In this document: positions 14,869-22,968 of the stretch, piece after piece | Layout: every line of letters starts with the position of its first letter | Numbering within the stretch: the stretch's first letter is position 1 | Source of the DNA: a bacterium | GTDB taxonomy: Bacteria > Armatimonadota > Abditibacteriia > Abditibacteriales > Abditibacteriaceae | Assembly (NCBI GenBank): GCA_004172935.1 | Contig: SDZD01000045.1 | Location: 1 to 52,893 of the forward strand | Direction of reading: 5' to 3' | Length of the DNA stretch: 52,893 nucleotides | Notes under the pieces: model-generated | Database searches by the model: none | What the model was told of the DNA's origin: nothing | What the model saw: only the letters and a program-made list of their open reading frames with translations | Translations under genes and position numbers: made by a program

Positions 14869-15533
14869 ACCGCGAACCGCCACCTCTTATAAAAACACTC
14901 GACTTCTGTAAATCCAGCCTTCCGTAGTGCCCCCAACTGCCATTCCAATGGCGCGTTTCGGTCCGCCTTCATCCTTTCGATAGCACCGCCAATTTCCTCT
15001 TCCGAAGCCCCCGCCTCGCGCGCATCCTGACGCCACTGCGCCTCGAACGCCTCCTCTAAACGAGCCGAACTTCCGAGCGTCTGGTCGGCGTTCACAAAAA
15101 TGCCCCCTTCATTCAACGACGCCCGAATGCGCTGAAAAAGCGGTTCCAACTCGCTCGGTTCCAGATGATGAATCGCCAGCGACGACACCACACAATCGAA
15201 CCCCATCGGCAACGCATCGTGGCCGAAATCGAGTTCGAGGTACTCGAATCGGCTTTCACCCGCGAATCTCTCACGAGCGCGCTCCAACATCTGGGGTGCC
15301 CCATCCGCTAACACGAAATGAGCATTCGGAAAATGACCCGCCAATAGCGCCGATAGCAAACCAGTTCCCGCTCCCAAATCCAGAATGCGCGCGGCGCTGT
15401 CACGCTTGAGTTGCAACTCAAGCGTTTTAGTAACAGTGCCATAAAAATTATCGAAGTCGGGCACGAGTCGGCGCCGCGAGTTATCGTAGTGGCGCGCGAA
15501 TGCATCAAAAATAGCAGGTGCTTCAGAACCCAT
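14841..15533 (-). CDS. Class I SAM-dependent methyltransferase
   Basis: This is a Rossmann-fold methyltransferase of 230 residues starting at MGSEAPAIFDAFARHYDN. Motif I is ILDLGAGTGLLSALLAGHFP. The acidic loop after strand 2 is FVLADGAPQML, and FDCVVSSLAIHHLEPSEL is the region after strand 4. A WQLGALRKAGFTEVECFYK ending is usual for small-molecule methylases. The start at 15533 is preferred because the upstream in-frame extension has no recognisable fold. The substrate is unknown. Its 3' end overlaps the convergent zinc-ribbon gene. Confidence 0.85.
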   Translation of the reverse strand: MGSEAPAIFDAFARHYDNSRRRLVPDFDNFYGTVTKTLELQLKRDSAARILDLGAGTGLLSALLAGHFPNAHFVLADGAPQMLERARERFAGESRFEYLELDFGHDALPMGFDCVVSSLAIHHLEPSELEPLFQRIRASLNEGGIFVNADQTLGSSARLEEAFEAQWRQDAREAGASEEEIGGAIERMKADRNAPLEWQLGALRKAGFTEVECFYKRWRFAVYAGRCRSM

Positions 15534-15575
15534 AACGTTCAGTTTTGACCATATAGAGCGGAAACAGCCGTATTT

Positions 15576-15603
15576 ATAAACCAATGGCAGCGAATTGGTT
15601 TAT
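15576..15603. promoter_or_regulatory. Palindrome in divergent promoter region
   Basis: Perfect 10-base arms ATAAACCAAT and ATTGGTTTAT are separated by 8 bases, between the minus-strand methyltransferase (start 15533) and the secretin operon. Size and place suit an operator for a dimeric regulator. Confidence 0.45.
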
Positions 15604-15751
15604 TACGGCGCATTTCGTCACATCTGTATAAAAGGCCGAACTTGATACAGCAATCAGAGCGATTCTTTTATCATCCTAATTTCGCCTCTTGGAGTCTTCT
15701 AACCGACGCAACACCTTTGGTCACCGAACGTCAAAGCTGTCCGCTTTTTCC

Positions 15752-17482
15752 ATGCAGCTTCCATTATGCAGGCGCGCTCTATTCCTCTTTTTGTTATGCG
15801 CCTTAACCGAAATTGTGCCCTCCTGGGCGCAAACTTCGCCTTCTAATTCTCCGACCTCACCAACGACGCCTTCGACGCCCGCAACCACAACTCCAACCAT
15901 TCCGACCAACGCGCCTCGCAATCCGGTCAATGGCGCCCCGACTGCCACTGCGACGCCTCTCGCCACCCCGCTTCCCGGCAGTGGCGGGCGCCCGCCTTCG
16001 GTTTTGCCACCGGGAACTCCTGGGGCCGACCCCAATCAAAATGGTGTCCCTCCCATCACAGCACCGCTTCCGCCTAATATAGCGGGAGGCCCCACCACAG
16101 GCGCGCCTACCACCACAACCGGAGAAGTCCCCGGCGGCGATGATAAGCCCGCCGCGCCCGCTAACGGCGGGCTTCCCTCGCGCGGCACCCTCGAAATTTC
16201 AGGCACTGCCGATTCGATGAGCGTCTTCGCCGTCTCCGTCGATGCTCCTGAAATTCTCACCGCCATTGGTGGGCGCGCAGGTCTAAAGATCGTCGTTGAC
16301 GACACCATCTCGCGCCGTATCACCATCGCCGTAAAAAACAAACCCGCGCAAGAAATCATCGCTTCCATCGCGGGCGCCTATGGTTTGGCTGCCGCCGAAG
16401 TCGAGGGCGTAACCCTTGTTTCCGAAGGCATCCCCCGTTCGCCTTCCAGCTACCTGCTCTCCGAAATCGACCAGATTTCGACCAAATACGTTGACGCCAA
16501 CAACGCTCGCAACCTGCTCCCGGTCTTCTTGCAGGACTACGTCAAAGTCAACTCCGAGCAAAACGCCGTCGTTCTCAGCGCACCGGGCGAGGTGTTGCGT
16601 AAATTCCGCTCCGACATCGCCGGATTCGACATCCCTTCAGCCCAGATCGTCGTTGACCTGCTTTTGGTCGAACTCACCGATACCGGACTCGACCAACTCA
16701 ACCTTAACCTCAGCTACCAAAACGGCGGCGATGGCGTTTCAATTTCGCCCAGTCAGGGCACCATTTCCTACCGCGCCCTCACCACATTGCCCGACCAATT
16801 CTTCGCCCAGCTCTCGGCGCTTCAGGAAAAAGGCCGCGCCCGCGTGCGCGCCAATCCGCGCATTGCCACCGTGTCGGGGCGCCGCGCCTCCATCTTCGTG
16901 GGACGCCAGCGCTACATCGTCACTCCCATTGATACCGGGCAAGGACAGCGCAACTACATCGACGCTGGTGTGCGTCTCGACATCACGCCATATACCGGTG
17001 GCGAAAAGCAAATCGTCATTGACGCCAACGCCGAGGTCTCGACGCTGTCCGCCCTCGACCCAGTCACCCGCTTACCCGAAAAATCGACCCGTACCGCCAA
17101 CACCCGCGTTCGTGTCGGCGACGGGCAAACCATCGTCATTGGTGGTTTAAAGCAGCAGGAAACCCGCGATGTTACCACGCGCGTCCCCATCCTCGGCAAC
17201 ATCCCCATTCTCGGCCCGATGTTGTTCCGTTCGCGCAACCGCCGCACCACCACTTCCGAACTGGTGCTGTTCATCACACCGCGCTTACTCAGCGACACCG
17301 GACATCTGCCCGCCGATGAAGAGAAAGCCCTCAAAGACAGGTTCTTGAATCCCGATTTGAGCGCGCCTTTGCCTCCACCCAACTTCGATTCGCCCGACGT
17401 TAAAGGCCCCTTCACCGACGACGAACCCGCTACCGCGCCAACCGATCCCACCAAGAAAGCCGCGCCCGCAACCAAACCGTGA
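15752..17482 (+). CDS. Secretin (GspD/PilQ-type), first of three
   Basis: This is an outer-membrane secretin of the type II secretion/type IV pilus class. The ATG at 15752 gives a signal peptide (MQLPLCRRALFLFLLCALTE, ending SWAQ). Next comes about 120 residues rich in Pro, Thr and Gly, probably a flexible periplasmic linker. An STN/N0-like domain has VSVDAPEILTAIGGRAGLKI. An N1-like segment has DANNARNLLPVFLQDYVKVN and QNAVVLSAPGEVL. The C-terminal secretin domain has RVRANPRIATVSGRRASIFV, VGDGQTIVIGG and the signature VPILGNIPILGPMLF (from V478). The tail after FITPRLLS is Pro/Ala-rich. Its stop overlaps the next gene by four bases. Confidence 0.9.
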   Translation: MQLPLCRRALFLFLLCALTEIVPSWAQTSPSNSPTSPTTPSTPATTTPTIPTNAPRNPVNGAPTATATPLATPLPGSGGRPPSVLPPGTPGADPNQNGVPPITAPLPPNIAGGPTTGAPTTTTGEVPGGDDKPAAPANGGLPSRGTLEISGTADSMSVFAVSVDAPEILTAIGGRAGLKIVVDDTISRRITIAVKNKPAQEIIASIAGAYGLAAAEVEGVTLVSEGIPRSPSSYLLSEIDQISTKYVDANNARNLLPVFLQDYVKVNSEQNAVVLSAPGEVLRKFRSDIAGFDIPSAQIVVDLLLVELTDTGLDQLNLNLSYQNGGDGVSISPSQGTISYRALTTLPDQFFAQLSALQEKGRARVRANPRIATVSGRRASIFVGRQRYIVTPIDTGQGQRNYIDAGVRLDITPYTGGEKQIVIDANAEVSTLSALDPVTRLPEKSTRTANTRVRVGDGQTIVIGGLKQQETRDVTTRVPILGNIPILGPMLFRSRNRRTTTSELVLFITPRLLSDTGHLPADEEKALKDRFLNPDLSAPLPPPNFDSPDVKGPFTDDEPATAPTDPTKKAAPATKP

Positions 17483-19380
17483 GTTCCTACCCGCTGAAGA
17501 CGACTATGAGCGACACGATGGTACCACTGTTGCCGTCATCGCTCGCGCTCGTCTGCTGGCCCCGCTTCATCGCCGCCGTTCTGTTCGTCTGGTTACTCGC
17601 TGCATCGTTCGCCCAACCTGCACACGCGCAACTGGCGAGGTCGTTTTCCAACATCACGGGCATTAAAGTCACTCGTTTGCCCAACGCCGTTGTAGTGCGC
17701 ATCCAAACCGATGGCACCCTCCGCTTCGGTGGCGATTACAACGACTGGATCGATGTCGATAACGGTTTTCAACTGCGCCCCACCAAATCGGTGCGACTTC
17801 GCATTGTGCAAGCCCGCTCAAAGTTGCCCGCCTATGTGCCCATTGATGCTTACCCCATCGACGGTGCCGCCATTTCCTTGGGGCGCTCCGAGTTTGCCGA
17901 CCCCTATTTCACCGATGGCGCCTATGGTCAGCCTCAACCTCTGGTCGATGTCGAGTTGCGCTTCGCGGCGCCTGTCATCATCCGCAAATTCACCGTTCAG
18001 CCGGGCAACTCTACATGGTTTGGCGACTATCTGGGGCCACGTGAGGCTTCTATCGAAATGGCGAACGACCGTCGCGCCATCGTCATTACCATCATCCCCG
18101 ACCGAGCCGATTTGCAAGCCTCGAAAAATCTCGACCGCTCCCCACTATCAGAGCGTAAGAAGAACCTCTCTATCTCAACATTGGATTCGGGGGCATTCCG
18201 TGTCGAAGCGTTGCACGCGCCTCTTCGCCAGGTATTGAGTCAGGTCGCCGAAGCCACGGGCACACATTTCGTCGCCCGCGCAGATGTCGCCGACCTCGGC
18301 GTGTCGCTCTCCCTGCCGCGTACCACGCCCGCCGAGTTTCTAAACCTGCTCCAGCGCTCCGCCAATCTGGGGGTGCGCGAAGAAAATGGCGCGCTCGTTC
18401 TGGGGCGCGGCGATGAATTTTTTGCCGCCCGTTCGTTGCCCCTTTCCAATCTCTCGCCCGACGCTGCGCGCTTGTTGTTCCCCGATTTCCTGCTGCCATT
18501 TCTCCAATCCGACCGCCAGAACAACGCGCTTCTTGCCCTCCAAACCCCCCTCGTCCTCGATAAAATTCAGGCCCAACTCAAGTCCATCGATACCCCACGC
18601 GCCCAGTTCGAAGTCAGCGCCCAGTTCTGGGAACTGGCTTCCACCAAAGATAGCGACGCTGCCCTTCGGCTCCTGCGCTCCATCGGCGGCGACCGCGAAT
18701 CCATCAACTCTGAAACCGGCGAAACCATCGTGCGTGTCGAAAATGGTCTGACCGATCAACTCAGCGCCACCTTGCGCCTGCTCTCCACACAGGGCCGCGC
18801 CCACCTGACTGGCAATCCGCGCGTCGTTGTGCTCTCTGGTGCCCTCGGTTCTTTGTTCCTGGGCCAGACCCGCTATGTTCAGGTCATCCAGAATGGCAGC
18901 GGTGGCCCCAGCGCCAGAGCTATCGACTTGCGCATTGGCGCCCAACTCGACGTGACGCCGCGCGGCTCTAATGTCCCCAATGACCCCATTCGCCTCGAAA
19001 TTCACCCCCGACTTTCCACCGTGGACGACCTCGAACGCGGAACTGGCCTCCCCACCATCGGCATCCGCGACCTCTCAGGCACAATGATAGTAAACGAAGG
19101 CGACTCCGTCGCTTTCGCCGGACTCGAATCCACCCTCGATTTCCGCACCGACCGCCGCACTCTCCGCGTCCTCCCCTCCAAAACTCGCAACCGCGAAACC
19201 CGTTCGTTGCTCGTGCTTATCTCGGCCCGCCGCCTTTCTGATAGCGAAGCCAAAACAGCTGCTGCCGCCAAAGCCGCCGCTACCAACGATAACGCCAACA
19301 CCGAAACCAACCTGAGCCTCGACGGCAAGCCGTTAAAAGCTCCTGTAATCGACACCTCGAAAACAACGCCTACGCCATGA
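17479..19380 (+). CDS. Secretin-like protein with degenerate secretin domain, second of three
   Basis: The GTG at 17479 overlaps the previous TGA. The in-frame ATG at 17506 is an alternative. A signal/anchor segment (FIAAVLFVWLLAASFAQPAH) precedes an AMIN-like region (ITGIKVTRLPNAVVVRIQT). An STN-like part has APLRQVLSQVAEATGTHF. The C-terminal half keeps the secretin framework: AHLTGNPRVVVLSGALGSLF, LDVTPRG, VNEGDSVAFAGLES and LLVLISARRLS. Where its neighbours have PILGNIPILG or PLLGDLPLVG, this one has RTLRVLPSKTRNRETRS, so the canonical signature is lost. It may be a structural partner rather than a pore-former. It is coupled to the next gene by ATGA. Confidence 0.85.
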   Translation: MSSYPLKTTMSDTMVPLLPSSLALVCWPRFIAAVLFVWLLAASFAQPAHAQLARSFSNITGIKVTRLPNAVVVRIQTDGTLRFGGDYNDWIDVDNGFQLRPTKSVRLRIVQARSKLPAYVPIDAYPIDGAAISLGRSEFADPYFTDGAYGQPQPLVDVELRFAAPVIIRKFTVQPGNSTWFGDYLGPREASIEMANDRRAIVITIIPDRADLQASKNLDRSPLSERKKNLSISTLDSGAFRVEALHAPLRQVLSQVAEATGTHFVARADVADLGVSLSLPRTTPAEFLNLLQRSANLGVREENGALVLGRGDEFFAARSLPLSNLSPDAARLLFPDFLLPFLQSDRQNNALLALQTPLVLDKIQAQLKSIDTPRAQFEVSAQFWELASTKDSDAALRLLRSIGGDRESINSETGETIVRVENGLTDQLSATLRLLSTQGRAHLTGNPRVVVLSGALGSLFLGQTRYVQVIQNGSGGPSARAIDLRIGAQLDVTPRGSNVPNDPIRLEIHPRLSTVDDLERGTGLPTIGIRDLSGTMIVNEGDSVAFAGLESTLDFRTDRRTLRVLPSKTRNRETRSLLVLISARRLSDSEAKTAAAAKAAATNDNANTETNLSLDGKPLKAPVIDTSKTTPTP

Positions 19381-20969
19381 AGTACACACCTCTAGTCGCC
19401 CTTGGATTGCTCGCCGCGCTGCCCAGCGCTGCGCACGCCCAGGCGCGTGCCTTTACCACTATCAAATCCATTACCGCGACTCCGCTTTCCAACGGCGTGC
19501 AAATCACCATTCTCGCCGATGGCATCCTGCAATATCGCGACGAAGACACCAGTGGTCGTCAGATGGGCGTGACCTTCCCCGATGCCCGCAACGGCACTGG
19601 CAAAAACTTCATCAATCTCAACCGCTACCCCGTCTCGCACCTGCAAATGCTCACCCCACAGGGCGCGCGTAACGGCATCGGTCTGCGTCTCAATATCTTC
19701 AACCTCTCCACCACCAACGGCTCCATCACCCGCACACCAGACGGGCAGGGGGTATTGCTCACCATTCAATCCGACCGCACCTTGCCATCTGGGCGTGGCG
19801 GCGGTGCAGCCAATGGCGATGCCCCCACTACAAGCGCCAACGAGGGCGTCGGTGTCACCTTCAAAGATGGCCTCATCTCCATCCGCGCTGTCCGCGCCGA
19901 CATTCACGAACTCATGGGGGCCATCGCCCTCAAATCGGGCTTGGCAGTCGCCGTTGACGACGCCGTTGATCGCAAAGTCAGCCTCAACTTGCAGGACATG
20001 TATCCCGAAAGCGCGGTGCGCACCATCGGCACAGCCTACGGTTTGGCGCTCGCCCCCATCAACGGCATTCTCATGCTCTCCGAGGGCGTGCCCAGCGACC
20101 TCGCCACCTATCGCGCTTCCTCTACCCAGAGCTTCCGCATCCAGAACTCACAGGCCGACGCTGTTTCCGGTTTGCTCCCTAACTTCCTGTCCCAGTACGT
20201 CAAGACCAACGCCGAGCAAAACGCTATCGTCGTCTCGGCCCCCGAACAAATCCTCACTAAAATTGGCGCCGACCTGGGTCGCGTCGATGTTCCTTCTCCT
20301 CAGATCGCCATCGAAGCCATCGCTGTCGAACTCTCCGATACCTCCGATTTAGACATTGGTATTCGCCTTGGCAACCCCAATCCTGGCCAATTCGCCTCGG
20401 TTGATGTCGGCTCCGGCACCCTCACCTACAACACCATTGGCACGCTCCCCCGCAACTTTGAAGCGAACCTGCGCGCCCTCGAACTCAAAGGCCGCGCCCG
20501 TGTCCGCGCCCGTCCCCAGATGGTCGTCGTCAATGGCGGTACAGCCAACCTCTTCATCGGTTCGCAGCGCTTCATCCTCACCCAGTTCAACCAGTCGGGC
20601 CTCACTCAGAACCGTATCCAACCCGTCGACGTTGGTGTGAAGTTGGCCGTCACCCCGCTCACAGGCGGCAACGGCGAAATCGCCGCCCATGTGGCGCCCG
20701 AAGTCTCTAACATCACCGAACTCGACCTCCAAAGCGGCTTGCCTGTACTCTCCACCCGCCGCAGCGATACCACCGTGCGTGTCAAAGACGGCGAAACCAT
20801 CGCCATCGGCGGCCTCACCCTCGATCAGGAGCAAACCAGACGTGGCAAAATCCCCTTACTCGGCGACCTGCCTCTTGTGGGCCGCCTCTTCCGCTCCCGC
20901 AAAAACACCACCGTCAAAACCGAACTGGTAGTCTTCGTAACCCCCCACATAGTCCGCCCCACCAACTAA
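19377..20969 (+). CDS. Secretin (PilQ-like) with AMIN-type N-terminus, third of three
   Basis: This 530-residue protein has the signal peptide MKYTPLVALGLLAALPSAAH. An AMIN-like domain (IKSITATPLSNGVQITI, ILADGILQYR) may bind peptidoglycan, as in PilQ. The STN-like domain has RADIHELMGAIALKSGLAVA. The N1-like segment is NSQADAVSGLLPNFLSQYVK. The secretin domain is complete: RVRARPQMVVVNGGTANLFI, VKDGETIAIGGLTLDQEQ and KIPLLGDLPLVGRLFRSR (K491). It ends FVTPHIVRPTN. Of the three it looks most like a full PilQ. Pilus ATPases and PilMNOP are not in this window. Confidence 0.9.
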   Translation: MKYTPLVALGLLAALPSAAHAQARAFTTIKSITATPLSNGVQITILADGILQYRDEDTSGRQMGVTFPDARNGTGKNFINLNRYPVSHLQMLTPQGARNGIGLRLNIFNLSTTNGSITRTPDGQGVLLTIQSDRTLPSGRGGGAANGDAPTTSANEGVGVTFKDGLISIRAVRADIHELMGAIALKSGLAVAVDDAVDRKVSLNLQDMYPESAVRTIGTAYGLALAPINGILMLSEGVPSDLATYRASSTQSFRIQNSQADAVSGLLPNFLSQYVKTNAEQNAIVVSAPEQILTKIGADLGRVDVPSPQIAIEAIAVELSDTSDLDIGIRLGNPNPGQFASVDVGSGTLTYNTIGTLPRNFEANLRALELKGRARVRARPQMVVVNGGTANLFIGSQRFILTQFNQSGLTQNRIQPVDVGVKLAVTPLTGGNGEIAAHVAPEVSNITELDLQSGLPVLSTRRSDTTVRVKDGETIAIGGLTLDQEQTRRGKIPLLGDLPLVGRLFRSRKNTTVKTELVVFVTPHIVRPTN

Positions 20970-21270
20970 TCCAAAATCCTCCCCCCTCCGGTGATAACCA
21001 AGCCTCCACCTAACACCTCCCAATCTCATTCCGAACGCGCAGTGGAGGTATCTACCCCCATTTGCTCACCTCTCCTGCAAAGGCTCTATACCCCCTGACC
21101 CAATACGCTCCCACACAAATCCACCAAACCGTTGTGCATAAAGTAGGATTGGGGCTAGAAGAGCGCCTTGCAGGTTCGCCTAAATAGATCGGTTAATATA
21201 ACTGAAACACAACTCTTTAAATCACCTCGCTCTTCCTATCCAAATGTTAAAAAATTTACTTGAATAAATA

Positions 21271-21298
21271 TTGCAATCTGTTTTTTTTCTTATATATT
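21271..21298 (+). promoter_or_regulatory. Sigma-70-like promoter of the 21334-23595 cluster
   Basis: TTGCAA (21271-21276) and TATATT (21293-21298) have a 16-base T-rich spacer. The expected start of transcription falls within the palindrome at 21300-21329. Confidence 0.6.
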
Positions 21299-21299
21299 T

Positions 21300-21329
21300 A
21301 TGGAATCTGTAATTAATCACAGATTCCAT
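21300..21329. promoter_or_regulatory. Candidate operator palindrome overlapping the transcription start
   Basis: Perfect 11-base arms ATGGAATCTGT and ACAGATTCCAT flank 8 bases. The palindrome begins one base after the -10 box and ends four bases before the ATG at 21334. It could be a repressor site or, if transcribed, a hairpin hiding the ribosome site. Confidence 0.55.
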
Positions 21330-21333
21330 CGTA

Positions 21334-21792
21334 ATGAACTCCCGTGTTCTAGATACCCCTTTTGTTTCATGTGTGTTAATCATCTTGACAATAGGGGCAG
21401 GATCACTTTGGTATCGCTCCAACGCAGACCAACTTCCTCCTGAAATTGGGGACTATAATTGGAATGCTCATCCCAATACGATGCTTATCGTTGTTCCTTC
21501 TAACTACTGTGGTTGTGGAGCTAGCCCAACCACTTTGACTCTCCAGGCTCTAGATCATAATCTAGATGTCATTGTCGTTTCGGATAAACCCGGCACGCTA
21601 CTTACAGATGTGGAGAAGATGCATTCATCAGCGAAGCGGGTAACTTTATTCGATAAAGCAGGCCCTGAATTAATGGCTCGCTTCTGTCCAACAAACAATC
21701 TCGGAATTGCACGCATCAAAAATAACCATATCGAAGAAATGGCTTTGGGCACTATCCCTGACGATTTCTTTGGAAAAGAAGGGCAGGTGTAA
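21334..21792 (+). CDS. Membrane-anchored thioredoxin-like protein (putative)
   Basis: The product has 152 residues. An N-terminal hydrophobic anchor (TPFVSCVLIILTIGAGSLWY) is followed by an extracytoplasmic domain. MLIVVPSNYCGCGASPTTLT places a CGC motif at the position where thioredoxin-fold proteins carry their reactive cysteines. LDVIVVSDKPGTL and NLGIARIKNNHIEEM could be the remaining beta strands. The fold is an inference from this pattern only. It is first in an AT-rich, tightly spaced cluster with a Cys-rich secreted protein, for which it might be an oxidoreductase. Confidence 0.5.
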   Translation: MNSRVLDTPFVSCVLIILTIGAGSLWYRSNADQLPPEIGDYNWNAHPNTMLIVVPSNYCGCGASPTTLTLQALDHNLDVIVVSDKPGTLLTDVEKMHSSAKRVTLFDKAGPELMARFCPTNNLGIARIKNNHIEEMALGTIPDDFFGKEGQV

Positions 21793-21794
21793 TT

Positions 21795-22502
21795 TTGGAT
21801 TCCGCATCGAAAAAAAGCCTGACTGTGGGACTGGGGGCTATCGTCATCGTTTTTGTGGTGGGCAGTGGCTTGTATTATCAGAAGCAGCGTGCAGCACTCA
21901 TGAATATGAGTAAGCCGCGTATTGCTCCTGGCAACATGCCCGCAGCCTTCAAAACGCAAAAAGAGCAAGAAGCTCTGGAAAGAGTCAAACAACTGCGCAC
22001 TGTCTGGCGTGATAAGTGGGCACTCCCACACAAAAACCTGTTGCTTACTATGCAACGCGCTCGCCCCGATGACGATGCTGCGTGGATCAATGTCGTGAAC
22101 ACTCTTCCGTACTATCGACAAATGGCCGATTTAGGGATGCAACTCAATAATAAGGAGGAGTCCAACCCTCGTAATATGGGCAACCCAGATTATGTCATAG
22201 CATCGTGGCAAGGTGGTCCCTGGCCAGTGAAAGCTGCTCGCCCTGAAATGGCGGAAGAAGCCAAAAAAATTTCAGAGGGGATTAAGAAGACGCGCGAGGA
22301 GCAGTTGGCGCAGTGGCACGATATCAAACTTTCTGAGGTGGGAAGCATTGCGGCGGATAGAGTCTGCTGCCTGTGGGTTAGTGGGCGTGTTACCTGGCGG
22401 CAAAAGATGCCTACTCGAACGGCTTCGGGAACTCAAACTCTCCTAACCTTTCCCAAGGATGAACAAATCTTCCCCCCCTATGAGTTTTTAGATCAAGGAT
22501 AA
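21795..22502 (+). CDS. Single-pass membrane protein, unknown function
   Basis: I do not recognise this 235-residue product. It begins at TTG 21795, two bases after the previous stop, with an AGGTG-like ribosome site inside that gene's end. LTVGLGAIVIVFVVGSGLYY is a transmembrane anchor. The rest has a charged helical stretch (QEQ..ERVKQLRTVWRDKW and EEAKKISEGIKKTREEQ) and Trp-rich segments (IASWQGGPWPVKAARP). The C-terminal third has VCCLWVSGRVTWRQKMP. It probably faces the periplasm. An ATG start would lie inside or after the anchor, so the TTG is preferred. Confidence 0.6.
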   Translation: MDSASKKSLTVGLGAIVIVFVVGSGLYYQKQRAALMNMSKPRIAPGNMPAAFKTQKEQEALERVKQLRTVWRDKWALPHKNLLLTMQRARPDDDAAWINVVNTLPYYRQMADLGMQLNNKEESNPRNMGNPDYVIASWQGGPWPVKAARPEMAEEAKKISEGIKKTREEQLAQWHDIKLSEVGSIAADRVCCLWVSGRVTWRQKMPTRTASGTQTLLTFPKDEQIFPPYEFLDQG

Positions 22503-22507
22503 ATTCA

Positions 22508-22888
22508 ATGAACACATTTTATAGAAAAGCAAACATGGTACTCTTGGCGATGTTGGGGATTGCCTCAGCAGGACTTTTAGTTTCTCAACAGCGTGTCGTA
22601 TGGGCTGGAACTGCTGATTGTCCCAATGAAATTGGCCCCTCTTTGGGCACTTCGCCTGTTTACACAGCCACTTCTTGGGAACACTGTCAAAATGCTACAA
22701 GCAATACCCCTCTTTGGTGTTGCAAATATGAGTGGGGCGAATTTCGCCTCGTGTCTAATGATGCCTTTGTTGCCAATAAAGGTTTCTGGCGGAGTGAGTC
22801 GTCGAACTCAATGTGTAGCTTACCTGGGGCGGCTATCAACGGTCATGATCAAATGTTCTGCGCTCCTGCACCTACTCCCCTTGGATAA
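22508..22888 (+). CDS. Small secreted cysteine-rich protein
   Basis: The 126-residue product has a signal peptide (MVLLAMLGIASAGLLVS, cleavage likely near VVWAG). The mature part has six cysteines (ADCPN, EHCQN, WCCKY, SMCSL, MFCAP), an even number that suits three disulfides, and is rich in Trp, Ser and Asn. No family is recognised. It lies six bases after the previous gene and is followed by a long hairpin and the prepilin-like gene. The thioredoxin-like product of the same cluster could act on its disulfides; this is inference. Confidence 0.65.
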   Translation: MNTFYRKANMVLLAMLGIASAGLLVSQQRVVWAGTADCPNEIGPSLGTSPVYTATSWEHCQNATSNTPLWCCKYEWGEFRLVSNDAFVANKGFWRSESSNSMCSLPGAAINGHDQMFCAPAPTPLG

Positions 22889-22894
22889 ATAGCT

Positions 22895-22933
22895 TGGAAA
22901 GCAAGATTCACATTTTGTGGGTCTTGCTTTCCA
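22895..22933 (+). terminator. 18-bp hairpin inside the cluster, possible attenuator
   Basis: The arms 22895-22912 and 22916-22933 pair along 18 positions, with two T-G wobbles and a TTT loop. There is no T-run after it. It lies 6 bases after the Cys-rich gene and 35 before the prepilin start, so it may lower expression of the prepilin or protect the upstream mRNA. Confidence 0.6.
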
Positions 22934-22968
22934 TATTCAAATTGGGCAATTTTTGCTTGAATAGTCTT

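Larger units (their letters stand above)
20970..21333 (+). other. 364-base non-coding region, AT-rich on the right
   Basis: The left half is C-rich and shows no feature I can name, and no clear terminator for the secretin operon. From about 21180 the base composition turns AT-rich. That part holds a promoter (21271-21298) and a palindrome (21300-21329) for the following four-gene cluster. Confidence 0.6.
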
